A stretch of 5,692 bases of DNA from Kordiimonadaceae bacterium (GTDB lineage Bacteria > Pseudomonadota > Alphaproteobacteria > Sphingomonadales > Emcibacteraceae): the NCBI GenBank assembly GCA_018699075.1, contig JABIPV010000337.1, positions 1 to 5,692 of the forward strand, given 5' to 3'. The notes beneath the pieces were generated by a model that made no database searches, was not told where the DNA came from, and was given only the letters and a program-made list of their open reading frames with translations. The position numbers and the translations under genes are program-made. The stretch's first letter is position 1. Each line of letters starts with the position of its first letter. Shown in pieces: positions 1 to 5,692 of this stretch.

Positions 1-276
1 ATCTTCCGGTAATTCGATCGATGAACTGACATTCATTTCTACCATCGCTTCAAACGTATCTTCATCAAGATACTGTCTGGTAATTGTGCCTACTTTTATG
101 CCGCTAATTTTTACTTCACCGCCAACAGCAAGGCCATCTATTTTATCAAAGCTTGCAAGATAACTGGTACCATCAACTGCACCAACGCCTGCGTTACTAA
201 AGGCAAAATAAAGAAAGCCACCCGTAATAAGAAGAACGACAGCACCCATCATTGTCTCTACAACATTGTTTCTCAT
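1..276 (-). CDS. mlaD: MlaD-type MCE-domain lipid-transport protein (N-terminal part, runs off the left edge)
   Basis: The first 92 codons are present, starting at the ATG complementary to 274-276; the rest lies beyond position 1. Residues about 9-27 form one hydrophobic segment (MMGAVVLLITGGFLYFAFS), a signal anchor placing the protein in the inner membrane with its bulk in the periplasm. From about residue 37 the MCE domain begins: YLASFDKIDGLAVGGEVKISG followed by IKVGTI, the typical F-x-x-x-x-G-L-x-x-G-x-x-V-x-x-x-G-x-x-V-G pattern. By family knowledge MlaD is the substrate-binding component of the Mla ABC system, which moves phospholipids between outer and inner membranes. A clear GGAGA ribosome-binding site sits 5 nt before the ATG. 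The gene follows NDUFA12 by 24 bp on the same strand, so co-transcription is likely. Other MCE proteins share this N-terminal pattern, but the short anchor plus early single MCE domain favours MlaD. Confidence 0.9.
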   Translation of the reverse strand, partial: MRNNVVETMMGAVVLLITGGFLYFAFSNAGVGAVDGTSYLASFDKIDGLAVGGEVKISGIKVGTITRQYLDEDTFEAMVEMNVSSSIELPED

Positions 277-300
277 TACGGTCTCCGTTAAAGCGTATAA

Positions 301-690
301 TTAATTGTTTGGCGTCCAGGCTTCATAATCGCCTGTTGAGGATGCCCTGTTGCCACCTTCGCTAAGTGCACCACTTGGTGAATAAGCATTGATTGTACCC
401 GTTTGATTTGGCAGGTGATCTTTTTCCCAGCTTTTAATCGTACGTGGTTTTTCAAGAGGTGTCTGATCAACAATTTTATGTAGCCACGCGTGCCATTCTG
501 GCTGAATATTGGTTGCTTCAATTTCGCCGTTAAAAATGACCCAACGTTTATCGCCGTTTTTGGAAATATAATATTGATTACCAAGAACATCTTCGCCGAC
601 CTTAACACCTTTAAAGTAAGTGTGAAGAAGTGTGCCAATAGAAGCCACATGCCACCAGCCGAAAATTCGTCTAATTATTGAAACAAACAT
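301..690 (-). CDS. NDUFA12: NDUFA12 family NADH:ubiquinone oxidoreductase (complex I) accessory subunit
   Basis: A complete 129-aa protein, ATG at 688-690 and TAA at 301-303. It matches the bacterial homologue of mitochondrial NDUFA12 (B17.2), a small accessory subunit on the matrix/cytoplasmic side of complex I. Family hallmarks are visible in order: an N-terminal amphipathic stretch with GWWH near residue 11; GEDVLGNQYY (32-41); RWVIFNGEIEA (49-59); PEWHAWLH (64-71); HLPNQTGT (92-99); and the C-terminal TGDYEAWTP (119-127) that ends most alphaproteobacterial members. Length is normal for the family. The ribosome-binding site before the ATG is weak (GTGGATGA). It is the first gene of a probable two-or-more-gene unit with mlaD, and is divergent from nrdJ. 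Frames on the opposite strand in this interval are shadows. Identification is from motif recall, not a search. Confidence 0.94.
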   Translation of the reverse strand: MFVSIIRRIFGWWHVASIGTLLHTYFKGVKVGEDVLGNQYYISKNGDKRWVIFNGEIEATNIQPEWHAWLHKIVDQTPLEKPRTIKSWEKDHLPNQTGTINAYSPSGALSEGGNRASSTGDYEAWTPNN

Positions 691-736
691 TTATCATCCA
701 CTTATTATTTGTCTTCTTTTAAAATTCTTAGCACAA

Positions 737-765
737 TCTATACCCTGTGTCAGCCTCTAGAACAA
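737..765 (-). promoter_or_regulatory. Candidate sigma-70-type promoter for NDUFA12-mlaD
   Basis: On the minus strand TTGTTC (complement of 760-765) is followed after exactly 17 nt by TATAGA (complement of 737-742). The predicted start would be near 730, leaving about a 40-nt leader before the NDUFA12 ATG at 690. Matches to consensus are 3/6 and 4/6, so in AT-rich DNA this is only a candidate; an overlapping CTGACA/TAAGAA pair is an alternative. Confidence 0.3.
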
Positions 766-931
766 CCATTAAAGCTATCCAATTTTATGATATTTTTAAA
801 AATGACCCCAAAGTCAGGCAATATTAAGGCATCCACTCTTTAGCAGTAGAAAGTATCAATTATTATTCAATCAGTTAGCTGGTTTATTAAAGTAACTTCA
901 GCGAACACTTTTTTCCTCTACGAATCAAAAT

Positions 932-947
932 ACACAACATGTTGTGA
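932..947 (+). promoter_or_regulatory. NrdR box 1 upstream of nrdJ
   Basis: The site reads ACACAACATGTTGTGA. Its inner 14 bases (933-946) are a perfect palindrome, and it matches the published 16-bp NrdR consensus acaCwAtATaTwGtgt at 13 of 16 positions, including the strongly conserved C, A, AT, T and G. NrdR is the zinc-ribbon/ATP-cone repressor that senses dATP and ATP and represses ribonucleotide reductase genes. Position about 160 bp before the nrdJ start, together with a partner site at the right distance, makes this call strong. Confidence 0.8.
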
Positions 948-963
948 TGTCAACCCTGATTGG

Positions 964-979
964 CCACAAAATATACTAA
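964..979 (+). promoter_or_regulatory. NrdR box 2 upstream of nrdJ
   Basis: The site reads CCACAAAATATACTAA and matches the NrdR consensus at 11 of 16 positions, with the central CAAxATAT core kept but a degenerate right half. It starts 32 bp after box 1, about three helical turns, leaving a 16-bp spacer (948-963). NrdR sites are known to occur as such tandem pairs, and this phasing is the main support for a box that would be marginal alone. A -10-like hexamer lies inside it. Confidence 0.65.
972..977 (+). promoter_or_regulatory. Candidate -10 element of the nrdJ promoter inside NrdR box 2
   Basis: TATACT matches the sigma-70 -10 consensus at 5 of 6 positions. The bases 17 nt upstream (GTCAAC, 949-954) are a poor -35. 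If used, transcription would start near 984, giving a 5' leader of about 120 nt, and NrdR bound to box 2 would cover the -10 directly. A weaker alternative is TTGCCA (988-993) with TAGTAT (1010-1015), 16 nt apart, which would lie downstream of the boxes. Confidence 0.4.
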
Positions 980-1062
980 AAAATGATTTGCCATTATCTG
1001 TGATTGAGATAGTATTTCATTCAGAATCAAAACAAAATGAACGTAAAAAATTAATGATTTTT

Positions 1063-1077
1063 TTAAAAGAATTTTAA
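1063..1077 (+). promoter_or_regulatory. TTAA-N7-TTAA motif (CtrA-box-like)
   Basis: TTAAAAGAATTTTAA matches the alphaproteobacterial CtrA consensus TTAA-N7-TTAA exactly and is about 30 bp before the nrdJ ATG. In DNA this AT-rich such a match arises readily by chance, and it overlaps an A/T run, so it is a lead rather than a call. Confidence 0.2.
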
Positions 1078-1105
1078 ATAATCTTTTAAAGCACTAGGAA
1101 ACAAA

Positions 1106-4100
1106 ATGAAAATTCAAAGACGCTATACCAAAGCCACAAAATCCGCCTATGAAAATGTTGCGTTTCGCACTACCGATAGTGAGATTCGTAATCCTGACGG
1201 GAAATTAATTTTTGGCTTAAACGACTTTGAAGTGCCAAGTGAATGGAGCCAAGTTGCCTCCGACATCATTGCACAAAAATATTTCCGCAAAGCTGGTGTA
1301 CCTGCGTGTTTAAAGCCTGTTGCTGAAAAAAATGTCCCAAAATGGCTATGGCGTCATGAAATTGACGAAGCCGCAATGGAAAAGCTTAAAAAAAGTGATC
1401 GTTTCGGCCCAGAAACTAGTGCGAAACAAGTTTTTAATCGCCTTGCCGGTACATGGACCTACTGGGGCTGGAAAGGGAATTATTTCGAAACAGAAAGTGA
1501 TGCAAAATCATTTTACGATGAACTTTCTTTTATGCTCGCGTCTCAAATGTGTGCCCCTAATTCCCCACAATGGTTTAATACCGGCCTTCATTGGGCATAT
1601 GGTATCGATGGCCCGTCACAAGGCCACTATTATGTGGACCATGAAACAAAGAAACTCACAAAATCAAAAAGTTCATATGAGCATCCGCAACCCCATGCAT
1701 GTTTCATTCAAGGTGTTAAAGACGATCTCGTCGGTGACGGCGGCATTATGGACCTTTGGACCCGTGAAGCACGTTTGTTTAAATATGGTTCAGGAACAGG
1801 TAGTAATTTTTCCGATATTCGTGGACTTGGTGAAACATTATCCGGTGGTGGTGAATCATCAGGATTGATGAGCTTCCTGAAAATCGGTGATAAAGCAGCT
1901 GGAGCGATTAAATCTGGCGGCACTACAAGACGCGCTGCCAAAATGGTAATTGTTGATATTGATCATCCAGATGTGGAAGAATTTATCAATTGGAAAGTTA
2001 TTGAAGAACAAAAAGTTTCGGCGCTAGTCACCGGATCAAAGATCACAGAAAAGCATTGCAAGGAACTTATTAAATCATGCAATGTTGAAGGCATTGAGGA
2101 TGTCTGTGATCCAAAGAAGAATGACATTCTTAAAAAGGCAATTTTAAATGCCCGCCGTGACATGGTTCCAGAAAGCACCATTCAACGCGTCCTTGGTTTT
2201 GCCAAACAAGGTTTTAAAGATATTGAATTTAAAACATACGATACAGATTGGGATTCTGAAGCATACTCAACCGTTTCTGGTCAAAATTCAAACAACACCG
2301 TGCGCCTCACCGATGGTTTTATGAGAGCCGTTGAAAATGACGAAGACTGGAACTTGATTAGGCGTACTGACGGCCAAATCGATAAAACAGTTAAAGCCCG
2401 CGACCTTTGGGATGATATTGGTAATAGCGCATGGCAATGTGCAGATCCTGGCCTTCAATTCCATACCACCATTAATGATTGGCATACTTGTCCTAATTCT
2501 GGTGAAATTCGCGCGTCTAATCCGTGTTCTGAATATATGTTTCTTGATGACACGGCGTGTAATCTTGCATCATTAAATTTAATGAAATTTAAAACGGCCA
2601 ATGATGATTTTGATGTTGCTTCGTTTGAACATGCAACGCGCATTTGGACTATTGTTCTTGAAATTGCGGTTATGATGGCACAGTTCCCATCAAAAGAAAT
2701 TGCCCAGCGTAGTTATGATTTCCGCACTTTAGGGTTAGGCTTTGCCAACATCGGTGCATTGATCATGTCATGTGGGTATTCATATGACAGTGATGAAGGC
2801 CGCGCGCTATGCGGCAGCATCAGTGCCCTTATGACAGGTACAAGCTATAAAGCATCGGCTGAGATGGCATCTGAACTTGGTGCGTTTCCAGAATATGAAA
2901 AAAATAAAACCCCCATGTTACAGGTTATCCATAATCATAGAACTGCCGCTTGGGGTAAATCATATTATAAAGGGTTAAATATTAAACCCGCACCACTTGA
3001 TGTTGTTAATTGCCCCTTCCCTGAAATCACAACAGCAGCAGGACGAGCATGGGATGTTGCCCTAGCCATTGGTGAGAAATATGGCTTTAGAAATGCGCAA
3101 ACCACGGTAATCGCACCAACAGGGACAATTGGCCTTGTGATGGACTGTGATACAACTGGAATTGAACCTGATTTTGCCCTTGTTAAGTTTAAGAAACTCG
3201 CCGGCGGCGGATATTTTAAAATTATAAACCGCATGGTTCCGTCTGCTTTAAAAACATTGGGCTATACATTAAAACAAATTGGCGAAATGTCTTCCTACGC
3301 AGTTGGTCATGGTAACTTAAGAAAAGCACCACACATTAATCATGAAAGCTTAAAAGCAAAAGGTTTCGCAACAGCGCAACTTGATCACCTTAGCAAAGCA
3401 ATTGAAAATGCCTTTGATATTACATTTGCCTTTAATCGTTGGACCCTTGGTGATGATTTCTGTACTGAAGTTCTTGGTTTTAGCGAAGGGCAAGTTAATG
3501 ATCCCAATTTTAATATGCTGAAAGAACTTGGATTTAACAGCGAACAAATTGACGCCGCGAACCTTTATTGTGCTGGGACTTTTACCCTTGAAGGGGCTCC
3601 ACATTTAAAAGAAGAGCATCTATCCGTATTTGATTGCGCAAATCCATGTGGTAAAATCGGCAAACGTTATTTAAAAGCTCATAGCCATATTTATATGATG
3701 GCCGCAGCGCAACCTTTCATTTCCGGGGCTATTTCAAAAACCATCAACATGCCTACCTCAGCAACAGTTGAAGAGTGCAAAGAGGCATACGGCCTTTCTT
3801 GGCGACTTGGCCTCAAGGCAAACGCTCTTTACCGCGATAGTTCCAAATTAAGCCAACCTCTTAACGCTGTTGTATTAGAGGATGAAGATGAGCAACATGA
3901 AGAAATTCCATTACTTGCAAAGACACAAGCAGTTACTGAAAAAATCATTGAAAAAGCTATTAATGTAACGGCCGCTGCGAAACGTCATAAACTTCCGACC
4001 AGACGCAAAGGATATACCCAAAAAGCCAGCGTTGGGGGCCATAAAGTATATTTACGAAGCGGTGAATATGACGACGGAACATTAGGCGAAATTTTCATCG

Positions 4101-4756
4101 ATATGCATAAAGAAGGCGCCGCTTTCCGTAGCTTAATGAATAACTTTGCCATCGCCCTTTCAATTGGCCTTCAATATGGTGTGCCCCTTGATGAATATGT
4201 CGATGCCTTCACCTTCACCCGCTTTGAGCCATCGGGCCAGGTTACTGGAAATGATGCTATTAAAATGGCAACTTCTGTGCTTGATTATATTTTCCGTGAA
4301 CTGGCAGTTTCTTACCTTGGCCGTACGGATCTTGCCCATGTGGTCCCGGAAGACTTAATGCCAGATTCTGTTGGTAGTGGCGAAGACCTGAACTTAGATA
4401 CTGAATTGGTATCTGAAACCAACGACGCTTTAAACACAGTTATCGGTTTAACCAGCACAGGATACGTACGTAAAAGCAATCTTTATGTACTTAAACAAGA
4501 ACAGATTAAAACCAAACAAACAAAGTCACTAACCACCACAGATGAAACGCAAATTACATCGCAAATTGCCGTAGGCGCAGAGATGATTACTGAAACCACA
4601 ATCACAAAACAAGACGACAAATCAACCCGAATTATAGAAGCTAAAATGAAGGGTTATGAAGGAGACGGTTGTGCTGAATGCGGAAACTTTACCATGGTTC
4701 GAAATGGTACCTGTCTTAAATGCGATACATGTGGTTCCACAAGTGGTTGTTCTTAA
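1106..4756 (+). CDS. nrdJ: Vitamin B12-dependent (class II) ribonucleotide reductase
   Basis: A complete 1216-aa protein of the alphaproteobacterial NrdJ type. It makes deoxyribonucleotides in the cytoplasm using adenosylcobalamin to generate a thiyl radical, and needs neither oxygen nor a small subunit. Catalytic landmarks: N-P-C-S-E at 472-476, with C474 the likely thiyl-radical cysteine flanked by N472 and E476; C199 (PHACF) and C485 (DDTACNLASL), the likely substrate-reducing pair; and PTGTI at 661-665, the phosphate-binding loop. Residues about 310-390 form an extra segment relative to shorter class II enzymes. A TSCPD-type domain follows at about 975-1072, then a Thr/Lys-rich linker (about 1130-1180) and a cysteine-rich tail: C1189, C1192, C1203, C1206, C1209, C1215, presumably for re-reduction and/or metal binding. 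The ATG is preceded by AGGAA with 5-nt spacing, and an in-frame stop lies at 1079. No intein or frameshift. It is apparently monocistronic: tandem NrdR boxes upstream, a hairpin immediately downstream. Confidence 0.97.
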   Translation: MKIQRRYTKATKSAYENVAFRTTDSEIRNPDGKLIFGLNDFEVPSEWSQVASDIIAQKYFRKAGVPACLKPVAEKNVPKWLWRHEIDEAAMEKLKKSDRFGPETSAKQVFNRLAGTWTYWGWKGNYFETESDAKSFYDELSFMLASQMCAPNSPQWFNTGLHWAYGIDGPSQGHYYVDHETKKLTKSKSSYEHPQPHACFIQGVKDDLVGDGGIMDLWTREARLFKYGSGTGSNFSDIRGLGETLSGGGESSGLMSFLKIGDKAAGAIKSGGTTRRAAKMVIVDIDHPDVEEFINWKVIEEQKVSALVTGSKITEKHCKELIKSCNVEGIEDVCDPKKNDILKKAILNARRDMVPESTIQRVLGFAKQGFKDIEFKTYDTDWDSEAYSTVSGQNSNNTVRLTDGFMRAVENDEDWNLIRRTDGQIDKTVKARDLWDDIGNSAWQCADPGLQFHTTINDWHTCPNSGEIRASNPCSEYMFLDDTACNLASLNLMKFKTANDDFDVASFEHATRIWTIVLEIAVMMAQFPSKEIAQRSYDFRTLGLGFANIGALIMSCGYSYDSDEGRALCGSISALMTGTSYKASAEMASELGAFPEYEKNKTPMLQVIHNHRTAAWGKSYYKGLNIKPAPLDVVNCPFPEITTAAGRAWDVALAIGEKYGFRNAQTTVIAPTGTIGLVMDCDTTGIEPDFALVKFKKLAGGGYFKIINRMVPSALKTLGYTLKQIGEMSSYAVGHGNLRKAPHINHESLKAKGFATAQLDHLSKAIENAFDITFAFNRWTLGDDFCTEVLGFSEGQVNDPNFNMLKELGFNSEQIDAANLYCAGTFTLEGAPHLKEEHLSVFDCANPCGKIGKRYLKAHSHIYMMAAAQPFISGAISKTINMPTSATVEECKEAYGLSWRLGLKANALYRDSSKLSQPLNAVVLEDEDEQHEEIPLLAKTQAVTEKIIEKAINVTAAAKRHKLPTRRKGYTQKASVGGHKVYLRSGEYDDGTLGEIFIDMHKEGAAFRSLMNNFAIALSIGLQYGVPLDEYVDAFTFTRFEPSGQVTGNDAIKMATSVLDYIFRELAVSYLGRTDLAHVVPEDLMPDSVGSGEDLNLDTELVSETNDALNTVIGLTSTGYVRKSNLYVLKQEQIKTKQTKSLTTTDETQITSQIAVGAEMITETTITKQDDKSTRIIEAKMKGYEGDGCAECGNFTMVRNGTCLKCDTCGSTSGCS

Positions 4757-4762
4757 TTAAAT

Positions 4763-4801
4763 GAGAGTTATGAATTTTAATATGCCAAATTCATAACTCT
4801 C
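4763..4801 (+). terminator. Hairpin terminator after nrdJ
   Basis: GAGAGTTATGAATTT (4763-4777) pairs perfectly over 15 bp with 4787-4801 across a 9-nt loop, starting only 6 nt after the nrdJ stop codon. The stem is AT-rich and is followed not by a clean T-tract but by mixed sequence with short T runs (4810-4813, 4820-4824), so termination may be incomplete or the hairpin may mainly protect the 3' end of the mRNA. Confidence 0.65.
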
Positions 4802-4803
4802 TC

Positions 4804-4823
4804 ACTAAATTTTACTAAATTTT
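4804..4823. repeat. Exact tandem duplication of a 10-bp unit
   Basis: ACTAAATTTT occurs twice head to tail (4804-4813 and 4814-4823), followed by a diverged third copy-like stretch (ACTTAATTAG, 4825-4834). It lies directly after the nrdJ hairpin and supplies its only T runs. Probably a slippage product in AT-rich spacer. Confidence 0.7.
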
Positions 4824-4860
4824 TACTTAATTAGACCAAACTCTATTTTTATAGATTCGG

Positions 4861-4869
4861 TGTTATAGA
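4861..4869 (+). promoter_or_regulatory. Candidate extended -10 promoter of the GGDEF gene
   Basis: TGTTATAGA fits an extended -10 (TG-N-TATAGA, hexamer 4/6), with no recognisable -35 at the usual distance. It is the best promoter-like sequence between the nrdJ hairpin and the ATG at 4899, and would start transcription about 25 nt before that ATG. Weak evidence in AT-rich DNA. Confidence 0.25.
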
Positions 4870-4898
4870 ATATTACAAATAAAGGTTAAGTTTAGTTC

Positions 4899-5692
4899 AT
4901 GAATAGTCTCACAAATAAAACTCCATTTTTATTTAGAAATAAGAAGCCTACACTGAAAACTCATAACAAGACACATGATGTTTCTAGTCCAGTATTAGAC
5001 GGCATTGCTATTATCAACGTTGAACCTAATAACCATTATAAGCTTATTTCAGCTAATGATATTTTCATTAATTATATCAATGGCAATGATGATAATTCCT
5101 TAGGTGCAAATCTCTTAGATATATTCTGGGGCGAAAATATTGAAGATAATCAGATTTACCCACAAATTCAAAAAGCACATAGTCACGGACAGGCTCGTGC
5201 CTTTATTTGGAATTTACTGATTAACGGCAAAGACCATTCCATACTGTGCAAAATAATTCCTCTTCAAAATAAACTCGGTCTTGTTCATCAAATTACGATT
5301 ATGACTTCAGAATTTGAAGACAATAACGGACTGGAGATTGAACTTGAAAGCTATAATTATTTTGATGCCTTAACCGGACTTCCCAATAGATTCAAATTGC
5401 TTGATATATTAAATGAAAAATATAGCAATTCATCCAATATAGAAGCCGCCGTTTTATTCATTAATATTAAAAAACTTCAGCGTATAAATGAAAGTTACGG
5501 ATATGATTATGGCGATCAGGCAATACGGTCTGTTGCTGAACAATTGCAATCTCTTACTGATCAAAATGCCTTAATAGCGCGTTTTACCGATGATAATTTT
5601 GTAATTATTCTTACTGCTGAAGCCACCAGAAATGTTAAGCATGACGCCCAAAATCTAGCGAAATCAATTCACCATAACATTAAATTATCAAG
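4899..5692 (+). CDS. PAS-like plus degenerate GGDEF domain signalling protein (C-terminus beyond the window)
   Basis: 264 codons are present from the ATG at 4899; the frame is open to the right edge. There is no signal peptide or membrane segment, so the protein is cytoplasmic as far as seen. Residues about 30-140 look like a PAS sensor fold (DGIAIINV ... YKLISAND near 33-54, then alternating strands to about 137). A linker leads into a GGDEF domain at about 152, opened by the classic FDALTGLPNR (155-164). The signature motif is degraded: GGDEF reads TDDNF (230-234), and the first metal-binding aspartate is N189 in FINIK. The base-contact positions N197 and D206 (in GYDYGD) are kept. Diguanylate cyclase activity is therefore unlikely. 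Such domains often precede an EAL phosphodiesterase domain, which cannot be seen here. The ribosome-binding site is weak (AAAGG, 13 nt before the ATG). The nrdJ hairpin separates it from that gene. Confidence 0.88.
   Translation, partial: MNSLTNKTPFLFRNKKPTLKTHNKTHDVSSPVLDGIAIINVEPNNHYKLISANDIFINYINGNDDNSLGANLLDIFWGENIEDNQIYPQIQKAHSHGQARAFIWNLLINGKDHSILCKIIPLQNKLGLVHQITIMTSEFEDNNGLEIELESYNYFDALTGLPNRFKLLDILNEKYSNSSNIEAAVLFINIKKLQRINESYGYDYGDQAIRSVAEQLQSLTDQNALIARFTDDNFVIILTAEATRNVKHDAQNLAKSIHHNIKLS

Larger units (their letters stand above)
850..1077 (+). other. Start-less 75-codon open frame, possible gene remnant or chance
   Basis: One plus-strand frame stays open from just after a TAG at 847-849 to a TAA at 1075-1077, giving 75 sense codons. 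The same frame upstream is broken only by two nearby TAG codons (841-843 and 847-849). There is no ATG before 1054; only late TTG (988) and GTG (1000) codons could serve as starts, and no ribosome-binding site precedes them. The translation has mixed, protein-like composition (for example DVNPDWPQNILKNDLPL), but I recognise no family. The nrdJ NrdR boxes and probable promoter lie inside it, which argues against a working gene. It could be a decayed gene tail or simply a chance open frame. Confidence 0.15.
691..1105. other. Divergent intergenic region between NDUFA12 and nrdJ
   Basis: A 415-bp AT-rich stretch with no supported gene. It must hold the promoters of both divergent genes. Recognisable elements are a weak promoter candidate toward NDUFA12 (737-765), two NrdR-box-like sites (932-947 and 964-979), a -10-like hexamer in the second of these (972-977), a TTAA-N7-TTAA motif (1063-1077) and the nrdJ ribosome-binding site AGGAA (1096-1100). 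I looked for a cobalamin riboswitch, since nrdJ needs B12, and saw no B12-box. No convincing tRNA or structured RNA is visible. An open frame without a start codon (850-1077) is listed separately. Confidence 0.85.

Noticed and set aside
288..650. 120-codon minus-strand frame overlapping NDUFA12 in another frame
   Set aside because: The overlapping frame encodes clear NDUFA12 motifs from end to end, while this one has no recognisable domain.
490..681. 63-codon plus-strand frame opposite NDUFA12
   Set aside because: Antisense shadow of the well-supported NDUFA12 gene; the translation shows no family features.
787..843. Small ATG-started frame of 18 codons in the intergenic region
   Set aside because: Very short, AT-driven, no convincing ribosome-binding site, and no recognisable product.
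947..979. ATG-started 10-codon frame, a possible leader peptide before nrdJ
   Set aside because: It coincides with the NrdR boxes and would lie upstream of the predicted start site; no ribosome-binding site or attenuator structure goes with it.
991..1003. A DnaA-box-like TTATCTGTG near nrdJ
   Set aside because: It does not match TTATNCACA at the key positions, and no cluster of further boxes is present.
691..1105. A cobalamin riboswitch upstream of the B12-dependent enzyme
   Set aside because: No B12-box-like sequence or conserved cobalamin riboswitch core was seen. Such riboswitches typically repress B12-independent alternatives rather than nrdJ.
1320..1868. 182-codon plus-strand frame inside nrdJ
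   Set aside because: It lies wholly within the conserved nrdJ coding sequence in another frame and has no domain signature; a shadow frame.
2033..2275. An intein or mobile insertion in nrdJ, because RNR genes often host them
   Set aside because: No intein splice motifs or homing endonuclease sequence; the extra segment is short and its flanks read on smoothly into family motifs.

Overview
The window looks like chromosomal DNA from an AT-rich alphaproteobacterium. Three things point there: a bacterial NDUFA12-type complex I accessory subunit, found essentially in Alphaproteobacteria and mitochondria; its placement just upstream of an MCE-domain mlaD gene, an arrangement I recall from that class; and a very long (1216 aa) B12-dependent ribonucleotide reductase of the alphaproteobacterial NrdJ type. 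Base composition is uniformly AT-rich, and nothing in it suggests recent transfer. I see no tRNA, rRNA, CRISPR array or mobile element. The genus cannot be fixed from the sequence.

Layout. On the minus strand, positions 690 down to 1 hold NDUFA12 (301-690) followed after 24 bp by the start of mlaD (1-276, running off the window). They probably form one transcript. A 415-bp divergent intergenic region (691-1105) separates them from nrdJ (1106-4756, plus strand). This region carries the main regulatory signal of the window: two NrdR-box-like sites with a 32-bp start-to-start offset. The downstream site contains a good -10 hexamer (TATACT). nrdJ is followed within a few bases by a perfect 15-bp stem hairpin, the likely terminator, and a small exact tandem repeat. 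At 4899 a separate plus-strand gene begins. It encodes a PAS-like plus degenerate GGDEF protein that runs off the right edge.

Functionally the genes are core rather than accessory: respiration (complex I assembly), outer-membrane lipid transport (Mla), dNTP synthesis (class II RNR) and, probably, cyclic-di-GMP signalling. The genes on the two sides of the intergenic region have no obvious common pathway. The nrdJ side appears to be under NrdR repression, which senses dATP/ATP.

I found no convincing undescribed system. The points most worth a second look are the tandem NrdR boxes with the embedded promoter, a start-less 75-codon open frame overlapping those boxes, and the loss of key catalytic residues in the GGDEF domain, whose base-contact positions are kept.
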